Below are positions 1-8,913 of a stretch of DNA of 64,000 nucleotides, one piece after another. The stretch lies in the NCBI RefSeq assembly GCF_000470315.2, contig NZ_CBRF02000027.1, positions 1 to 64,000 of the forward strand, in the 5' to 3' direction. The notes beneath the pieces were generated by a model, which was not told the DNA's origin, did not search any database, and worked only from the letters and a program-made list of their open reading frames with translations. The position numbers and the translations under genes are program-made. Each line of letters starts with the position of its first letter. The first letter of the stretch is position 1. Source of the stretch: Psychromonas sp. SP041. GTDB taxonomy: Bacteria > Pseudomonadota > Gammaproteobacteria > Enterobacterales > Psychromonadaceae.

Positions 1-130
1 CGCAGGAAAAATTAACACTAATAAGGCGTGAGTTGTAGGAGATAGTTGTTCTCACTTCAAAACTCACAACGCAGTTAGGGGTAATTTTAACCGGCAAGAA
101 TGATCACCTTATTAATTCTTTTGGTATAAG

Positions 131-406
131 TTGTATTCTTTCTCTTTTGGTTTAGCTTGTTGTATTTGTGTTGTTAAAAGAGGGGGGAGGGATATAGCAA
201 TGGTTACATCGTCTCATATCATTTATTTCTGTATTACTTCCATTGTTGCCATAAGCAATAGATTCTACAAGACGTCAATAGACACTAAAAGAATGAGAAA
301 TAGACTTAAGACTGATATAGAAAGGGTTTTAAATGAGATTTTGATATTAATCGAAAGGTTGAAGCTAAAAAGTGGTGCCGCTACTGGACTCAATTTTAAA
401 TCTTAA
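131..406 (+). CDS. Doubtful small hypothetical ORF
   Basis: This 91-codon open frame has no family I recognise. It starts with a Cys-rich hydrophobic stretch followed by a basic, helix-prone tail. Its last codons overlap the att-like sequence at 371-391, so its C-terminus may have been created by recombination at that site. I see no convincing ribosome binding site. It may be chance or the remnant of a gene cut by island insertion. Confidence 0.2.
   Translation: MYSFSFGLACCICVVKRGGRDIAMVTSSHIIYFCITSIVAISNRFYKTSIDTKRMRNRLKTDIERVLNEILILIERLKLKSGAATGLNFKS
371..391. other. Putative att scar matching the tRNA-Val 3' end
   Basis: The sequence AGTGGTGCCGCTACTGGACT matches the plus-strand copy of the tRNA-Val 3' end at 45345-45365, apart from one missing T. 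The tRNA copy lies beside a P4-type integrase. Integrases of that family commonly recombine into tRNA 3' ends and leave a direct repeat at the far end of the island. The position and match therefore suggest this is the outer att site of the island or of an older island stacked at the same tRNA. This is inferred from similarity alone. Confidence 0.55.
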
Positions 407-872
407 GTTGCTGATTTTAAGTGGTTTTTTAGAGGGTTATTTTCTTCCTTGTTACCTTGCGTGTTACATTTGAGTATTCCTACCCAGTAATATTCAAAAA
501 TATAATTAATTTTTATTTTGGGTTGTTAGTTTTTTATCTATCTTATACATAGTTAAAAGGAATAATTACAAAAATACATTATCCACACTGTTAGTGACAT
601 ATATTAAGTTGTGTTGTTATTTTACAGCATTGAGAAGATTATAAGTTTATCTTCTTATATTTTTTATTATATTAGTTGTTAGAAGAATTATTTTCGGACG
701 TTTTTATTAAAACTTTCAGCATGTTGATCAAGTAATATTTTAGAACATTAAAAGTAAAAAATTTTAAAGCAGAGCATAGGCGAAAAACTTGTTAGCTCTT
801 GCAATTCAGCGCCGTTATAGTATCGATAATTTTCCGGCTAAAAGCCGGGTAAAAATCTAAAGTATTGTCTGA
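407..872. other. Gene-free AT-rich stretch
   Basis: No open frame with a credible start or family similarity is visible on either strand. The stretch is very AT-rich and ends at repeat module A. A short dyad, CCGGCTAAAAGCCGG, lies at about 834-849. Confidence 0.5.
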
Positions 873-959
873 ATGGAAAATAACATGTAGGTTAGCCACC
901 CAATTGCATTTAGTCCCGCCATTAAATTACATACAACTTTGCCATTTCAGAAATGCCAA
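873..959. repeat. Repeat module A, copy 1
   Basis: This segment of about 87 bp is almost identical (one visible mismatch) to 7503-7590. Both copies begin AATGGAAAATAACATG and end CAGAAATGCCAA, after which the sequences diverge abruptly. All reading frames carry stops, so it is not coding. In the second copy it follows module C and abuts a truncated reverse transcriptase. The sharp common boundary looks like the end of a mobile or recombining unit. Confidence 0.8.
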
Positions 960-1037
960 TACTAACAAAATCGGTCATTGATATAATTTTTATTGATGGC
1001 AGCTCAGAGCCTAAATCGGACGTAAAATGTGTTGCTT

Positions 1038-1074
1038 TTTCTATCTCGCTTTGGGGGACAAACCGAGATAGAAA
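1038..1074. terminator. Perfect 11-bp stem hairpin near the amidase 3' end
   Basis: TTTCTATCTCG at 1038-1048 pairs perfectly with CGAGATAGAAA at 1064-1074 across a loop of about 15 bases. It lies about 136 bases beyond the stop of the minus-strand amidase gene and could act as a terminator for it. The T-run is weak, so a role as a repeat-end hairpin is equally possible. Confidence 0.4.
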
Positions 1075-1209
1075 TTATTTAAGTTACTCCATTATTAAAG
1101 GGACATAATAAAATGTTCAGTAACTTCTAATAAAGTAATTGAGAAGATTGTTACCTAGATGGTTGTTATGCATTCTCCATATAGAAAACGCATAACTAGG
1201 AGATACAAT

Positions 1210-2751
1210 TTAGTATGCAACTTCTACATCAAAATCAACTTTATCTTCAAATGCTTTTCCAAATCCAATTACTTCTTCATCTTGTCCAAACGTAGACATA
1301 AATGACAAGCTAACAGGCATGTTTCCTGCAGCCAAACCAGCAGGCACACTTATTTCTGGGTAACCTAAAGCAGAGGCAATATAACCTGCAGCCCAAATGT
1401 CATTGGATTCACATTTAAAACTGTTATCTGTTAAACCATATAGTGGAGCCGCTGGGCAAGCTTGTGTAGCAAAAACAAATGCATCAATTTCATTATCTTC
1501 AGCAATTTTAGATAGTTTAGTTCTTAATTGAGGAATTAAACGATTTTGGATTGCAATGTATTTAGGACCATCTGAGGTTAGGGTCATCAAATTAGATTGT
1601 AAACCTTGTACTCGACTTAAATTCGGTGGTGTTGATGATTCCAATGCCATTTTTGACTGTAATTGTTCCACTACATCCTTAAGCCTTTTATCTGAGTTAT
1701 GCCCTGCAAGATAAGAATTAAATTGAGAGCGGAACTCTGCATCACCAATTGGACCTAATACTTCAGACCATAGATTTTCAAACGTCGAAGGTAATTTAAC
1801 ATTAATAACTTTAGCCCCATTATCAGTTAGAACATCCAACGAATTCTTAGTTATATCATCGACATCACTATTCGCACCAGAAAAATTTGTTATAAAAGCG
1901 AACCTCTTGCCTTTTAATGTTGCTGTACTTAATGCTTTTTCGAAATTATTATCTCGGTTAGGGTAGTAAGTCGTTGCCTCATCATTTTCGTCTTCTTTTG
2001 CGATAACATCTAGAATTAATGCCAAATCACCTACACTTCTAGTAATTGGGCCTGTAGTATCTGCGGTTAATGATAGCGGTACAACTCCATTTCTACTAGT
2101 TAACCCTATAGATGGTCTGAAACCGACTAGACCTGTAACAGATGCAGGCCCTCGAATAGAACCGCTAGTATCGCTCCCCAAAGAAAAAGCAGCTAATCCA
2201 GACGATACTGCTGACGCAGAACCACTACTCGAACCTGATGGATCTCTTTTAAGATTTAAAGGATTTAATGTTTGTCCACCATATGAGCTATAGCCAAGTT
2301 TTCCATATGAAGCTGCTAATTCTGACATATTGGTTTTACCTAGTAATATTGCACCATTATCGATCAACAACTGCACTAAGGTAGCGTTTTTTTTAACTAG
2401 GTTATCATTCAAAGCAATTGAACCCGCGTTAGTAACTAATCCCTTAGCATCATAATTATCCTTTATTAAAAATGGAATCCCTCCTAAAGGTAGATCTTTT
2501 TTCTTATTATCATTATCCCAGTTTTTTGCTAGCTCTAATGCTTCTGGATTAATTAGAGTTACTGCATTCAGTGTAGGCCCTGTATCATCATATTTTTCAA
2601 TTCTTTTTATGTATTGCTCTACAAGATACTCAGAAGTGACCTCTCCATTCTTCAAAGATTTTTTGATATCAGAAATTGTTGCATCAGACAGATCTAATGC
2701 ATATACATTCAATGTAGATAGTGCTAATAAAATTGGTAAATAAGCTTTCAT
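1210..2751 (-). CDS. Secreted amidase (amidase signature family)
   Basis: This 513-aa protein belongs to the amidase signature family, which hydrolyses amide bonds with a Ser-cisSer-Lys triad. The candidate triad is Lys97 (PFLIKDNYD), a Ser in the GSSSGSA motif near 173-177, and Ser198 in SDTSGSIRGPAS. The length is normal for the family. Residues 1-18 look like a signal peptide (MKAYLPILLALSTLNVYA), so the enzyme is probably exported, unlike GatA, the cytoplasmic tRNA amidotransferase subunit. The substrate cannot be told. It stands alone, flanked by non-coding repeat modules A (873-959) and B (2976-3176), which suggests capture as a cassette-like segment. Confidence 0.88.
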   Translation of the reverse strand: MKAYLPILLALSTLNVYALDLSDATISDIKKSLKNGEVTSEYLVEQYIKRIEKYDDTGPTLNAVTLINPEALELAKNWDNDNKKKDLPLGGIPFLIKDNYDAKGLVTNAGSIALNDNLVKKNATLVQLLIDNGAILLGKTNMSELAASYGKLGYSSYGGQTLNPLNLKRDPSGSSSGSASAVSSGLAAFSLGSDTSGSIRGPASVTGLVGFRPSIGLTSRNGVVPLSLTADTTGPITRSVGDLALILDVIAKEDENDEATTYYPNRDNNFEKALSTATLKGKRFAFITNFSGANSDVDDITKNSLDVLTDNGAKVINVKLPSTFENLWSEVLGPIGDAEFRSQFNSYLAGHNSDKRLKDVVEQLQSKMALESSTPPNLSRVQGLQSNLMTLTSDGPKYIAIQNRLIPQLRTKLSKIAEDNEIDAFVFATQACPAAPLYGLTDNSFKCESNDIWAAGYIASALGYPEISVPAGLAAGNMPVSLSFMSTFGQDEEVIGFGKAFEDKVDFDVEVAY

Positions 2752-2975
2752 GTTAATAACATCCCTAAAATAAAAAAACTAAGCAAAAAATAGACCATAG
2801 TTTTAAAAGTGGGATGAAATATTTTTAAATTACCCATTTGTTGATAAATATCATTTTATTAAGGGGGCTAGTTAAATATAAAAAATTATTTTCAACTAAT
2901 TTATATTTGTTTTTTAAATCACAAAAGAGGCAATTGTGATTTAGCTTTCCAACTCGCTTTGGGGCGACTTAGAAG

Positions 2976-3176
2976 TAATGTCTGCTATGTCGGAACAGCG
3001 GACGTTAGTAAAACAAAATCCAATGTCAGCTAACCGTCAAATGATCTTAATTTAATAATCGAAAACCCAAGATAATTAAGTGATCACAGTAAATGTTATT
3101 TAATGGTAGCTTTAGATGATCATGCCTGGCATTTTTGGGGTAATTGGGTGGCATAACTCATGTAATTACCCATCTG
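2976..3176. repeat. Repeat module B, copy 1
   Basis: About 195 bp, starting TAATGTCTGC and ending near GTAATTACCCAT, match 13066-13261 with scattered substitutions. The 5' end can fold as a hairpin between AATGTCTGC and GCGGACGTT. No frame is open through it. In the second copy, module B is followed directly by module C. Here it is followed by unique sequence beginning CTGAATGAAAAT, which resembles the bases just upstream of module A at 871-881. Confidence 0.8.
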
Positions 3177-3614
3177 AATGAAAATTTAGTCAAACATGAT
3201 GGATACAATGACTTTCTATTCTTATTTGATTCATACATAACACATACGTTGTTATTGTTGTTTTTTAGGTAATAATAATCCTTCGGTAATATTGAACGAA
3301 TCGAGTAGATACATATTATTTAACCACTTCATCTGTCAAATTGGCTGTCAGCATATTGCTCAGCAAACACATATAGAGACTCTCTTACTGTGGTCTCACC
3401 ACTGCCTTAAACTTATTGAATAAGGGGTCTAGACATTTTTGGTTAACCTATTTCTGATGCTATTTAGAATTGATAGCTCTTGTGGCTAGTTATTTTCAGA
3501 TTCAGAAAAGGTGTGATTTTATAATATTAATCTTTTTAATTGTAATAAAAATCAGCTCTTTTCCTAACCATGTATAAATCTAGATAGGGTTCGTTAGCTG
3601 ATTTATGAATCTGA
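3177..3614. other. Non-coding flank downstream of the IS110 transposase
   Basis: There is no plausible gene in this interval. It lies immediately 3' of a minus-strand IS110-family transposase. Elements of that family carry structured non-coding ends that specify a bridge RNA, upstream of the gene in the IS110 group and downstream in the IS1111 group. If this copy is of the second type, the RNA would be here. I could not delimit the element ends. Confidence 0.4.
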
Positions 3615-4661
3615 TTAATTCAATAATCTAGTTTCATCGAATACACATTTCTTTTTTAACATGTAATAAACACATCGTCCTAATTTATGTGCTAAAACAG
3701 ACAATGCTTTAGCTTTGCTCATTCGTTTTTGTAGATTTTTTAAATACTTTGTGGCACTTGGGTTGTTACGAAGATATAAAACAGCTATTTGAGAGAATGC
3801 TGCCTTCAAATGACCATTACCGAATTTATTACCTTGGCTTCCGTAAGTTTTACCTGCTGATTCTGCTTTACACTTTATTAAAAGAGCATATGAAGCAAAT
3901 TTTTGAACAGAATCAAAACGATCGATATAGCCAATTTCATAAATAATAGTCAATGCTAAAATTTGGCCGACTCCAGGAATTGATCTCAGTAACAAATAAT
4001 CGTCCTCATTATGTTGTTTTGCCTGTTTTTCAATATATCGCTCAACTTTGACTAGTTCTTTGTTAATGTGAGTGACCATATCCAGATCTATATTAATGCT
4101 TCGCTTTACGGATTCGTTAGCCTCTGTAAAAACATCCTTCATTAATTCTCGATCTTTCGGATAACGCAAATCAGCAGTAGGGTTATCAAAATTATATTGA
4201 TTAGCAGTACTTTTTGTATGTGCTTTAAATTGAGCCCCACAAGTTACCATATGTTTTCGTCTTCGAAGTAAATCTCGTGTTGCTCTCATCTCATTGGGGT
4301 ATACATATGCCATTGGAAAAGTTCCACCTCGTAGCAATCGTGCAATTTTATAGGAATCTATTTTGTCATTTTTAGCTTTACCACCATGTATTGATTTCAT
4401 GTACAAAGCATGACCTAAAACGAAAGGGATATGATTATCATGGCATAAGTCAGAGACCCAATACCAACAATCCATACATTCTGAACCAACCACAACTTCA
4501 TCTTGGTAAGGAGCTAATATTTCGATTAATGTATCTCGGGATGGCTTTATTTCTCTGTGTAATACTGTCTCTCCTTCACTATTAATAATGCAGATATATA
4601 AACTACGTGCATGTAAATCAATACCGCAATAATTCGGGTGAGATTTGTTATAAAATTTCAT
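3615..4661 (-). CDS. IS110-family DEDD transposase/recombinase
   Basis: This 348-aa protein has the two-domain layout of IS110-family recombinases. An N-terminal RuvC-like DEDD domain shows candidate acidic residues Asp15 (YCGIDLHAR), Glu60 (VVVGSECMD), Asp98 and Asp101 (KNDKIDSYK). A C-terminal Transposase_20 region contains RSIPGVGQILA at about 228-238, the helix-hairpin-helix-like part with the serine-containing domain. The length is typical and the frame is intact, so it may be active. It lies 54 bases from the 3' end of the KfrA-like gene. No terminal inverted repeats are expected for this family, and I could not define the ends or target duplication. Confidence 0.9.
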   Translation of the reverse strand: MKFYNKSHPNYCGIDLHARSLYICIINSEGETVLHREIKPSRDTLIEILAPYQDEVVVGSECMDCWYWVSDLCHDNHIPFVLGHALYMKSIHGGKAKNDKIDSYKIARLLRGGTFPMAYVYPNEMRATRDLLRRRKHMVTCGAQFKAHTKSTANQYNFDNPTADLRYPKDRELMKDVFTEANESVKRSINIDLDMVTHINKELVKVERYIEKQAKQHNEDDYLLLRSIPGVGQILALTIIYEIGYIDRFDSVQKFASYALLIKCKAESAGKTYGSQGNKFGNGHLKAAFSQIAVLYLRNNPSATKYLKNLQKRMSKAKALSVLAHKLGRCVYYMLKKKCVFDETRLLN

Positions 4662-4715
4662 TATTCATCTTCTTCTAGTTTGTGATGACTTACTAAGTAT
4701 TAGTAAGTTCGTTTA

Positions 4716-5666
4716 TTAACGTGCATTTAAAGCTTGCGAAAGCGAATCACGCTCTCTATTTGACTGTGTTAAATCATGCGATAATTGAGAAATCTGATTT
4801 TGTTTTTCTATAATTAGAGCTTGTACTTGACTAAACTGATCGGCTTTTGTTTTTGATTCTTTTATGTCAATTTCAAGACGCAAGTTGTTTTTATTGATAG
4901 CAGAATTTTCAGTTTGCAGTTGAGCGATCAATATTTGTTGATTTGATATAGAAATAAGGGCTTTTTCTAACTTTTTTTGAGATTGTCCATAATGTAAATG
5001 TTCAATTTCATGTTTAGCAGCCTCAACAGTGAGTATTTTAACTTGCTCTCTTAACGTCACTGTTTCTGATTCCATTTTAATAATCTGATGATTAGCTAGT
5101 CGAATATGGGAATCTGTTTCTTTTTTTGATGCATCTACTATTGATTGAGATTTTTGTTCAGTAAAAGCGATTAATTTATTTGTTTTATCTTGGATTGAAA
5201 TGACTTCATCCTCTGCTTTTTCTTTTTCTCCTACAGTTGTTGCAAGTATTTTTAAATTATTTTCTAATTTCTCTTTCATTTCATTAACTGTTTGATCGCT
5301 TTGAGCTTCTGTTATATCAATGCGGTGTTTGCATTCTTCCTCTTTTTCATCTAACAACTCCACAAGCTCTGACAACTGCGCTTTTTGACGATCTACAATC
5401 TCTGTTAATGCTGTCGTTTTACGATCAATGACAACCTGAATTTCAGTGGCTAATAATTCTGCTAACTTACTATTACCGAGTTCATCTGCCATTTGAGAGA
5501 CTTCTTCATCACGCTTATTGTAAAAATCTCTGAGAAAACGAGATACTGTTTCTGTTTTACCTCCAGTTAGTCGTATAACTGTCCTCACTGTCGGTTTAAC
5601 TCCCTGACTAAGCATATCTAAAGCTATTTTCGCTACTTGTGCATAAGTGATTTTCTGTGCTGCCAT
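4716..5666 (-). CDS. KfrA-like DNA-binding coiled-coil protein
   Basis: This 316-aa protein has an N-terminal helix-turn-helix domain of the KfrA_N type (residues about 1-60: a run of ITYAQVAKIALDML followed by GVKPTVRTVIRLTGG). A very long charged coiled coil fills nearly all the rest. KfrA proteins are plasmid or integrative-element factors that bind repeated operators and form filament-like structures linked to stable inheritance. The C-terminus (SLSQALNAR) may have been trimmed by the adjacent IS110 insertion, though the length is normal. The neighbouring small HTH gene and the orphan repeat arrays elsewhere in the island fit a plasmid-derived segment. Confidence 0.8.
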   Translation of the reverse strand: MAAQKITYAQVAKIALDMLSQGVKPTVRTVIRLTGGKTETVSRFLRDFYNKRDEEVSQMADELGNSKLAELLATEIQVVIDRKTTALTEIVDRQKAQLSELVELLDEKEEECKHRIDITEAQSDQTVNEMKEKLENNLKILATTVGEKEKAEDEVISIQDKTNKLIAFTEQKSQSIVDASKKETDSHIRLANHQIIKMESETVTLREQVKILTVEAAKHEIEHLHYGQSQKKLEKALISISNQQILIAQLQTENSAINKNNLRLEIDIKESKTKADQFSQVQALIIEKQNQISQLSHDLTQSNRERDSLSQALNAR

Positions 5667-5770
5667 TTTTTATACTCTCTTTGTTTAATTACTTTTAAAT
5701 GAATCCATAAAGGAAACGGGAAACAATCATTTCCTTTATTTTCTGTTACCCATAAAACAGTTTTATTCTT

Positions 5771-5980
5771 CTATTCATGTCGCAAGGTAGCGGTATAAGT
5801 TCTACTTCTTAAAAACTCATCTAAGTGCTCTTTCAAGTAATAGACTTTGCGTCCTATTTTTAGGAATGGAAGATTGTAACGTCGTACTGATGCCCAGACT
5901 GCTAATGTTTGTGGCTTAATATTGAGGTAGTCAGCAGCCTCTTTTCGAGATAAATAATTTGGTTTTTTCATAATAATCAT
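5771..5980 (-). CDS. Small excisionase-like helix-turn-helix protein
   Basis: This 69-aa protein is a single winged-helix DNA-binding domain of the HTH_17/excisionase type. The motif YLSRKEAADYLNIKPQTLAVW at residues about 9-29 is the helix-turn-helix, followed by FLKIGRKVYYLKEHLDEFL, the usual wing and helix. Such proteins direct integrase excision or repress nearby promoters. It lies 104 bases upstream of the kfrA-like gene on the same strand, and divergent to the unknown gene at 6051. It could start at Met4 (MKKPNYLS) rather than Met1. Confidence 0.8.
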   Translation of the reverse strand: MIIMKKPNYLSRKEAADYLNIKPQTLAVWASVRRYNLPFLKIGRKVYYLKEHLDEFLRSRTYTATLRHE

Positions 5981-6050
5981 CCAATTTTGTTAACTTGAAT
6001 TTATATTAATCAACTATAATAAATTTATCGTATGGTTTTTTTATAAAAGG

Positions 6051-7238
6051 GTGGACAGTTTGAACGTTGAAAATGTAGACAAAAAAGAATCTTTAGAAGA
6101 ACAACTATTAGTTTCATTAGAAAAATTATTATCGGATTATAATCATGAAATTAGTGAGGGGTTATGTGCAGGTTTAAATGCTCTTTTAAGTGCCTTCAAA
6201 TCCCAGGGGGTTTCTTTAACTCGTCAGAATACAGAACAGCCAGTATTGGTTTTTGGAAAAGCAAATTTATCTAGGCTGCTTGAAAAACATATTGATTCTC
6301 ACATCGTAGAAATGCAAAAAGTTTTACATGATGATTTAAACTTAGATATTCATCTGACAAAGAGTTCATTGATTAACTTCAAGCTTAGCAAAGTCTCTGA
6401 GTATTGCGATAATCTAATGAATGCTGCTCGGAGCGTGTCATTAAATATTGAACTTAACGCTTCTTATCGAATTGTATCTGATCTGACTATAATTCGATTT
6501 TTTATATTAAATATCTATTCACTTGTATCAGACTTTTCTTTCAAAAAGTGTAAAGCTTGCTTTAGAAAAATTCTTTCAAATAAGTACTGCTGGCTACATA
6601 AAACTGCCAATGTTGATTTTTATCAACAGACGATACGTGTTATGAAATTTCAAGATTTAGAAAATAAAAATTTTATAGAAAATTGGAAAAACAAGAGAGA
6701 GTGGCTAGGAGATCACCCTAATTTAATCCCTTCAGGGATGGGACAGCATAAGTTAATGGTGAATGAACAGATTAATTCATATAAAAATACTGTTGCTATT
6801 CCGCATGATATTTATGATTTAGTTAAATCTTTCTCTCAAGTCGATTGGAAATGTGGAAAAAATGCTATTGATAATTTCATTAAAAGTGAATTACCGATGG
6901 TAAATACTATTGTCGAAGGTCTGACAACAGATGCAGATTCTTTTTCAGACTATGTAAGAATAATATACAAGCCTAATATTTTAGATAACCGGTATGAAAC
7001 TTCAACCTCAGAACTATGGTTTTTCTTTACTCTTTTAGAAGCTGAATATTGGTTTAAAGCTGAAGATCTAGCTAAAAGCGTGCCGGATTTGCGTGTAAAG
7101 AACACATTGAAGCGAGATGAGAAAATAATTAAGTTAAGAAGGGAGGGCATGTCACTCAGAAAAATAAGTAATGAAGTAAATTTTAGTAAGAGCTTGATCG
7201 AAAAAATATGTAAAAATATTAGAAATCAAAAGTTATGA
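6051..7238 (+). CDS. Unknown protein with a Cys/His cluster and C-terminal HTH
   Basis: I do not recognise the family of this 395-aa protein. It has a possible zinc-binding cluster CKAC...CWLH (residues about 177-196) and a C-terminal helix-turn-helix (about 360-392: KIIKLRREGMSLRKISNEV...SKSLIEKICK) like those of resolvase or recombinase HTH domains. The frame begins at GTG 6051, preceded by AAAAGG; a TTG at 6060 is also possible. It is divergent from the small HTH protein across a 70-base gap. The context suggests a regulator or recombination factor of a plasmid-derived element. Confidence 0.6.
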   Translation: MDSLNVENVDKKESLEEQLLVSLEKLLSDYNHEISEGLCAGLNALLSAFKSQGVSLTRQNTEQPVLVFGKANLSRLLEKHIDSHIVEMQKVLHDDLNLDIHLTKSSLINFKLSKVSEYCDNLMNAARSVSLNIELNASYRIVSDLTIIRFFILNIYSLVSDFSFKKCKACFRKILSNKYCWLHKTANVDFYQQTIRVMKFQDLENKNFIENWKNKREWLGDHPNLIPSGMGQHKLMVNEQINSYKNTVAIPHDIYDLVKSFSQVDWKCGKNAIDNFIKSELPMVNTIVEGLTTDADSFSDYVRIIYKPNILDNRYETSTSELWFFFTLLEAEYWFKAEDLAKSVPDLRVKNTLKRDEKIIKLRREGMSLRKISNEVNFSKSLIEKICKNIRNQKL

Positions 7239-7398
7239 TGTTCATCATCATAGATTGAAATTAAATTTCTCATTAGCATCTTTCATTTCTTTGAGGTTTA
7301 CATAATAGTAATCAAATATTTTTTTTGGCCTTGCTCCGCCATGATTCATCGAGTTGTGCTTTTGTTATAAGCCTTTAGGATGCCTTTTGAAAAAAGCC

Positions 7399-7503
7399 TG
7401 TGGAAGGTAGCTCTTAATTGCTTATTCAATGAGATGAAACTTACATGAAATAATATAGCATTTCATTATGCATCTTTTTTATATCAACAACCATTTTCCT
7501 TAA
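7399..7503. repeat. Repeat module C, copy 1
   Basis: About 105 bp from TGTGGAAGGTAGCTC to CATTTTCCTTAAA match 13263-13368 almost perfectly (one visible substitution, GAGATG versus GAGCTG). Here it leads directly into module A. In the other copy it follows module B directly. It has no coding potential. Confidence 0.85.
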
Positions 7504-7590
7504 ATGGAAAATAACATGTAGGTTAGCCACCCAATTACATTTAGTCCCGCCATTAAATTACATACAACTTTGCCATTTCAGAAATGCCAA
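7503..7590. repeat. Repeat module A, copy 2
   Basis: This is the second copy of the segment at 873-959, with a single visible base change. It joins module C on its left. On its right, the shared sequence stops within the first codons of the truncated reverse-transcriptase frame, exactly where copy 1 also stops. Confidence 0.85.
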
Positions 7591-8189
7591 GTGATACGTT
7601 TGTATTTAGAACGGACGTTAAATCGTATTATGAGTCTATCAATCACGAGATATTGCTAGATAAGTTATCGGTTTATATTAAAGATAAAATGATGATGAAC
7701 TTATTGTCACAGTATCTAAAAAAGAATATAGAATCGGGTGGGCTGTTTAGGGGTATAACGCAAAGTATTTCATCAGGTTGTCCGTTAAGTCCTATCATAT
7801 CGAATTTTTATCTCGTTGAGTTAGATAAAAAAATGGAAGGTAAAGCCCTTTATTACATGCGATACATGGATGACATTATTGTGTTATCACCATCAAGGTG
7901 GAAATTCAGGAAAGCGATTAAAACGGTCAGCCAATATTTTGAAAAACTAAAGTTAAAACAACATCCTAATAAAACTACCATTGGTAGGATTATTAATGGT
8001 TTTGATTTTTTAGGGTATCAGTTTGGACAAGAAAAAATTACGATTTCAAAACGAACATTACAAAATCACATTCATCGATTAAAGCAGCTTTATGAGAAAA
8101 AAAGCATCTACCTAATTGGAAGATGCTTCTTGATGATTATCGTCAACATTAGGTTACATGGGTTTATTCGGGCATACAGTCGTCGGTAA
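7584..8189 (+). pseudogene. Reverse transcriptase fragment, N-terminally truncated
   Basis: The 201-aa frame holds the RT palm: FRTDVKSYYESINHE (motif A with the first Asp), GCPLSPIISNFYL (motif B) and YYMRYMDDIIVLS (motif C, YMDD). HPNKTTIGRI and GFDFLGYQFG follow, as in group II-intron-like bacterial RTs. The fingers region that normally precedes motif A is absent. The frame opens at ATGCCA, which is the very end of repeat module A, so the gene appears cut and fused at that point. The C-terminus also departs from the expected thumb after about residue 175. It is probably inactive, and I saw no retron msr/msd or variable-repeat partner. Confidence 0.8.
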
Positions 8190-8215
8190 TTAATTTTAAT
8201 AATGAATCAATACAG

Positions 8216-8913
8216 TTAAGATTTTTTCTTAAATCGACGTGAGGCCAAACCAATCATGCCTAATGCAAAAATAGCAAATGTAGATGGTGCTGGTACAGTG
8301 ACCGTGTTCGCAGAAGCGATAGTCTCAGCATTCCTATATAATGCGACGCCAAAAAGGGTGTGGGTCGAAGATATGTCGAATTGGCCATTGTCCCCTATGA
8401 CCGCAGCACGATAAACTATTTCATTGCCTAAGCGTGTGTAGTCGCTGCTGATGGCAGCGTAGCGGCTACCTGCGTCTCCAGCATCGATGAAAAATGCTGT
8501 CGTGCTTACTAAATTATTAACACCCGTTCCATAGGTGAAGTGCGTGGACTCGCGTGTAGGACCGAACAGCGCTATGAAATTATCCATCAGCGCAGTGTCA
8601 TCTTCTGTATACGCGCTGTGCGTAATGTAATTGGCGGATGTTACGGGGCCGTCCAGCCGAAATCCGTGAACAAACTAGCCATGCGGTTGTTATCCGCGAC
8701 GACCCACCCATCTGCTGCGTAGCTTGCAGAAGCACTAGTTATTGATTCACCTACGGTCTCATCCCATTGGAGCCATTCTGTCGCACCGCTAGATACTATG
8801 TTAGTGTTCGTATCTAACGTGTAATTGTTATGAGTAATCAACCCTGCATTCGAAAAACCACTAACAGACAAAATTAAACTGGCTAATCCAGTTTTTATAA
8901 ATTTAGATTTCAT
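8216..8913 (-). pseudogene. PEP-CTERM-type surface protein, frameshifted
   Basis: Two adjacent minus-strand frames (8641-8913 and 8216-8587) make one protein of about 227 aa broken by a one-base shift near the GGGGCC run at 8645-8650. Restoring the frame joins FGWTAP to VTSANYITHSAYTEDD and then MDNFIALFG. The N-terminus has a signal peptide ending near SNAG. The C-terminus has VPAPSTFAIFALGMIGLASR then RRFKKKS, a variant of the PEP-CTERM exosortase sorting tail with a transmembrane helix and basic end. Function is unknown. No exosortase gene is in the window. The shift could be real decay or a homopolymer sequencing error. Confidence 0.75.

Noticed and set aside
7584-8189. Retron or diversity-generating retroelement
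   Set aside because: The RT lacks its N-terminal half, no msr/msd-like structured RNA or template/variable repeat pair was seen, and no accessory gene of either system is near.
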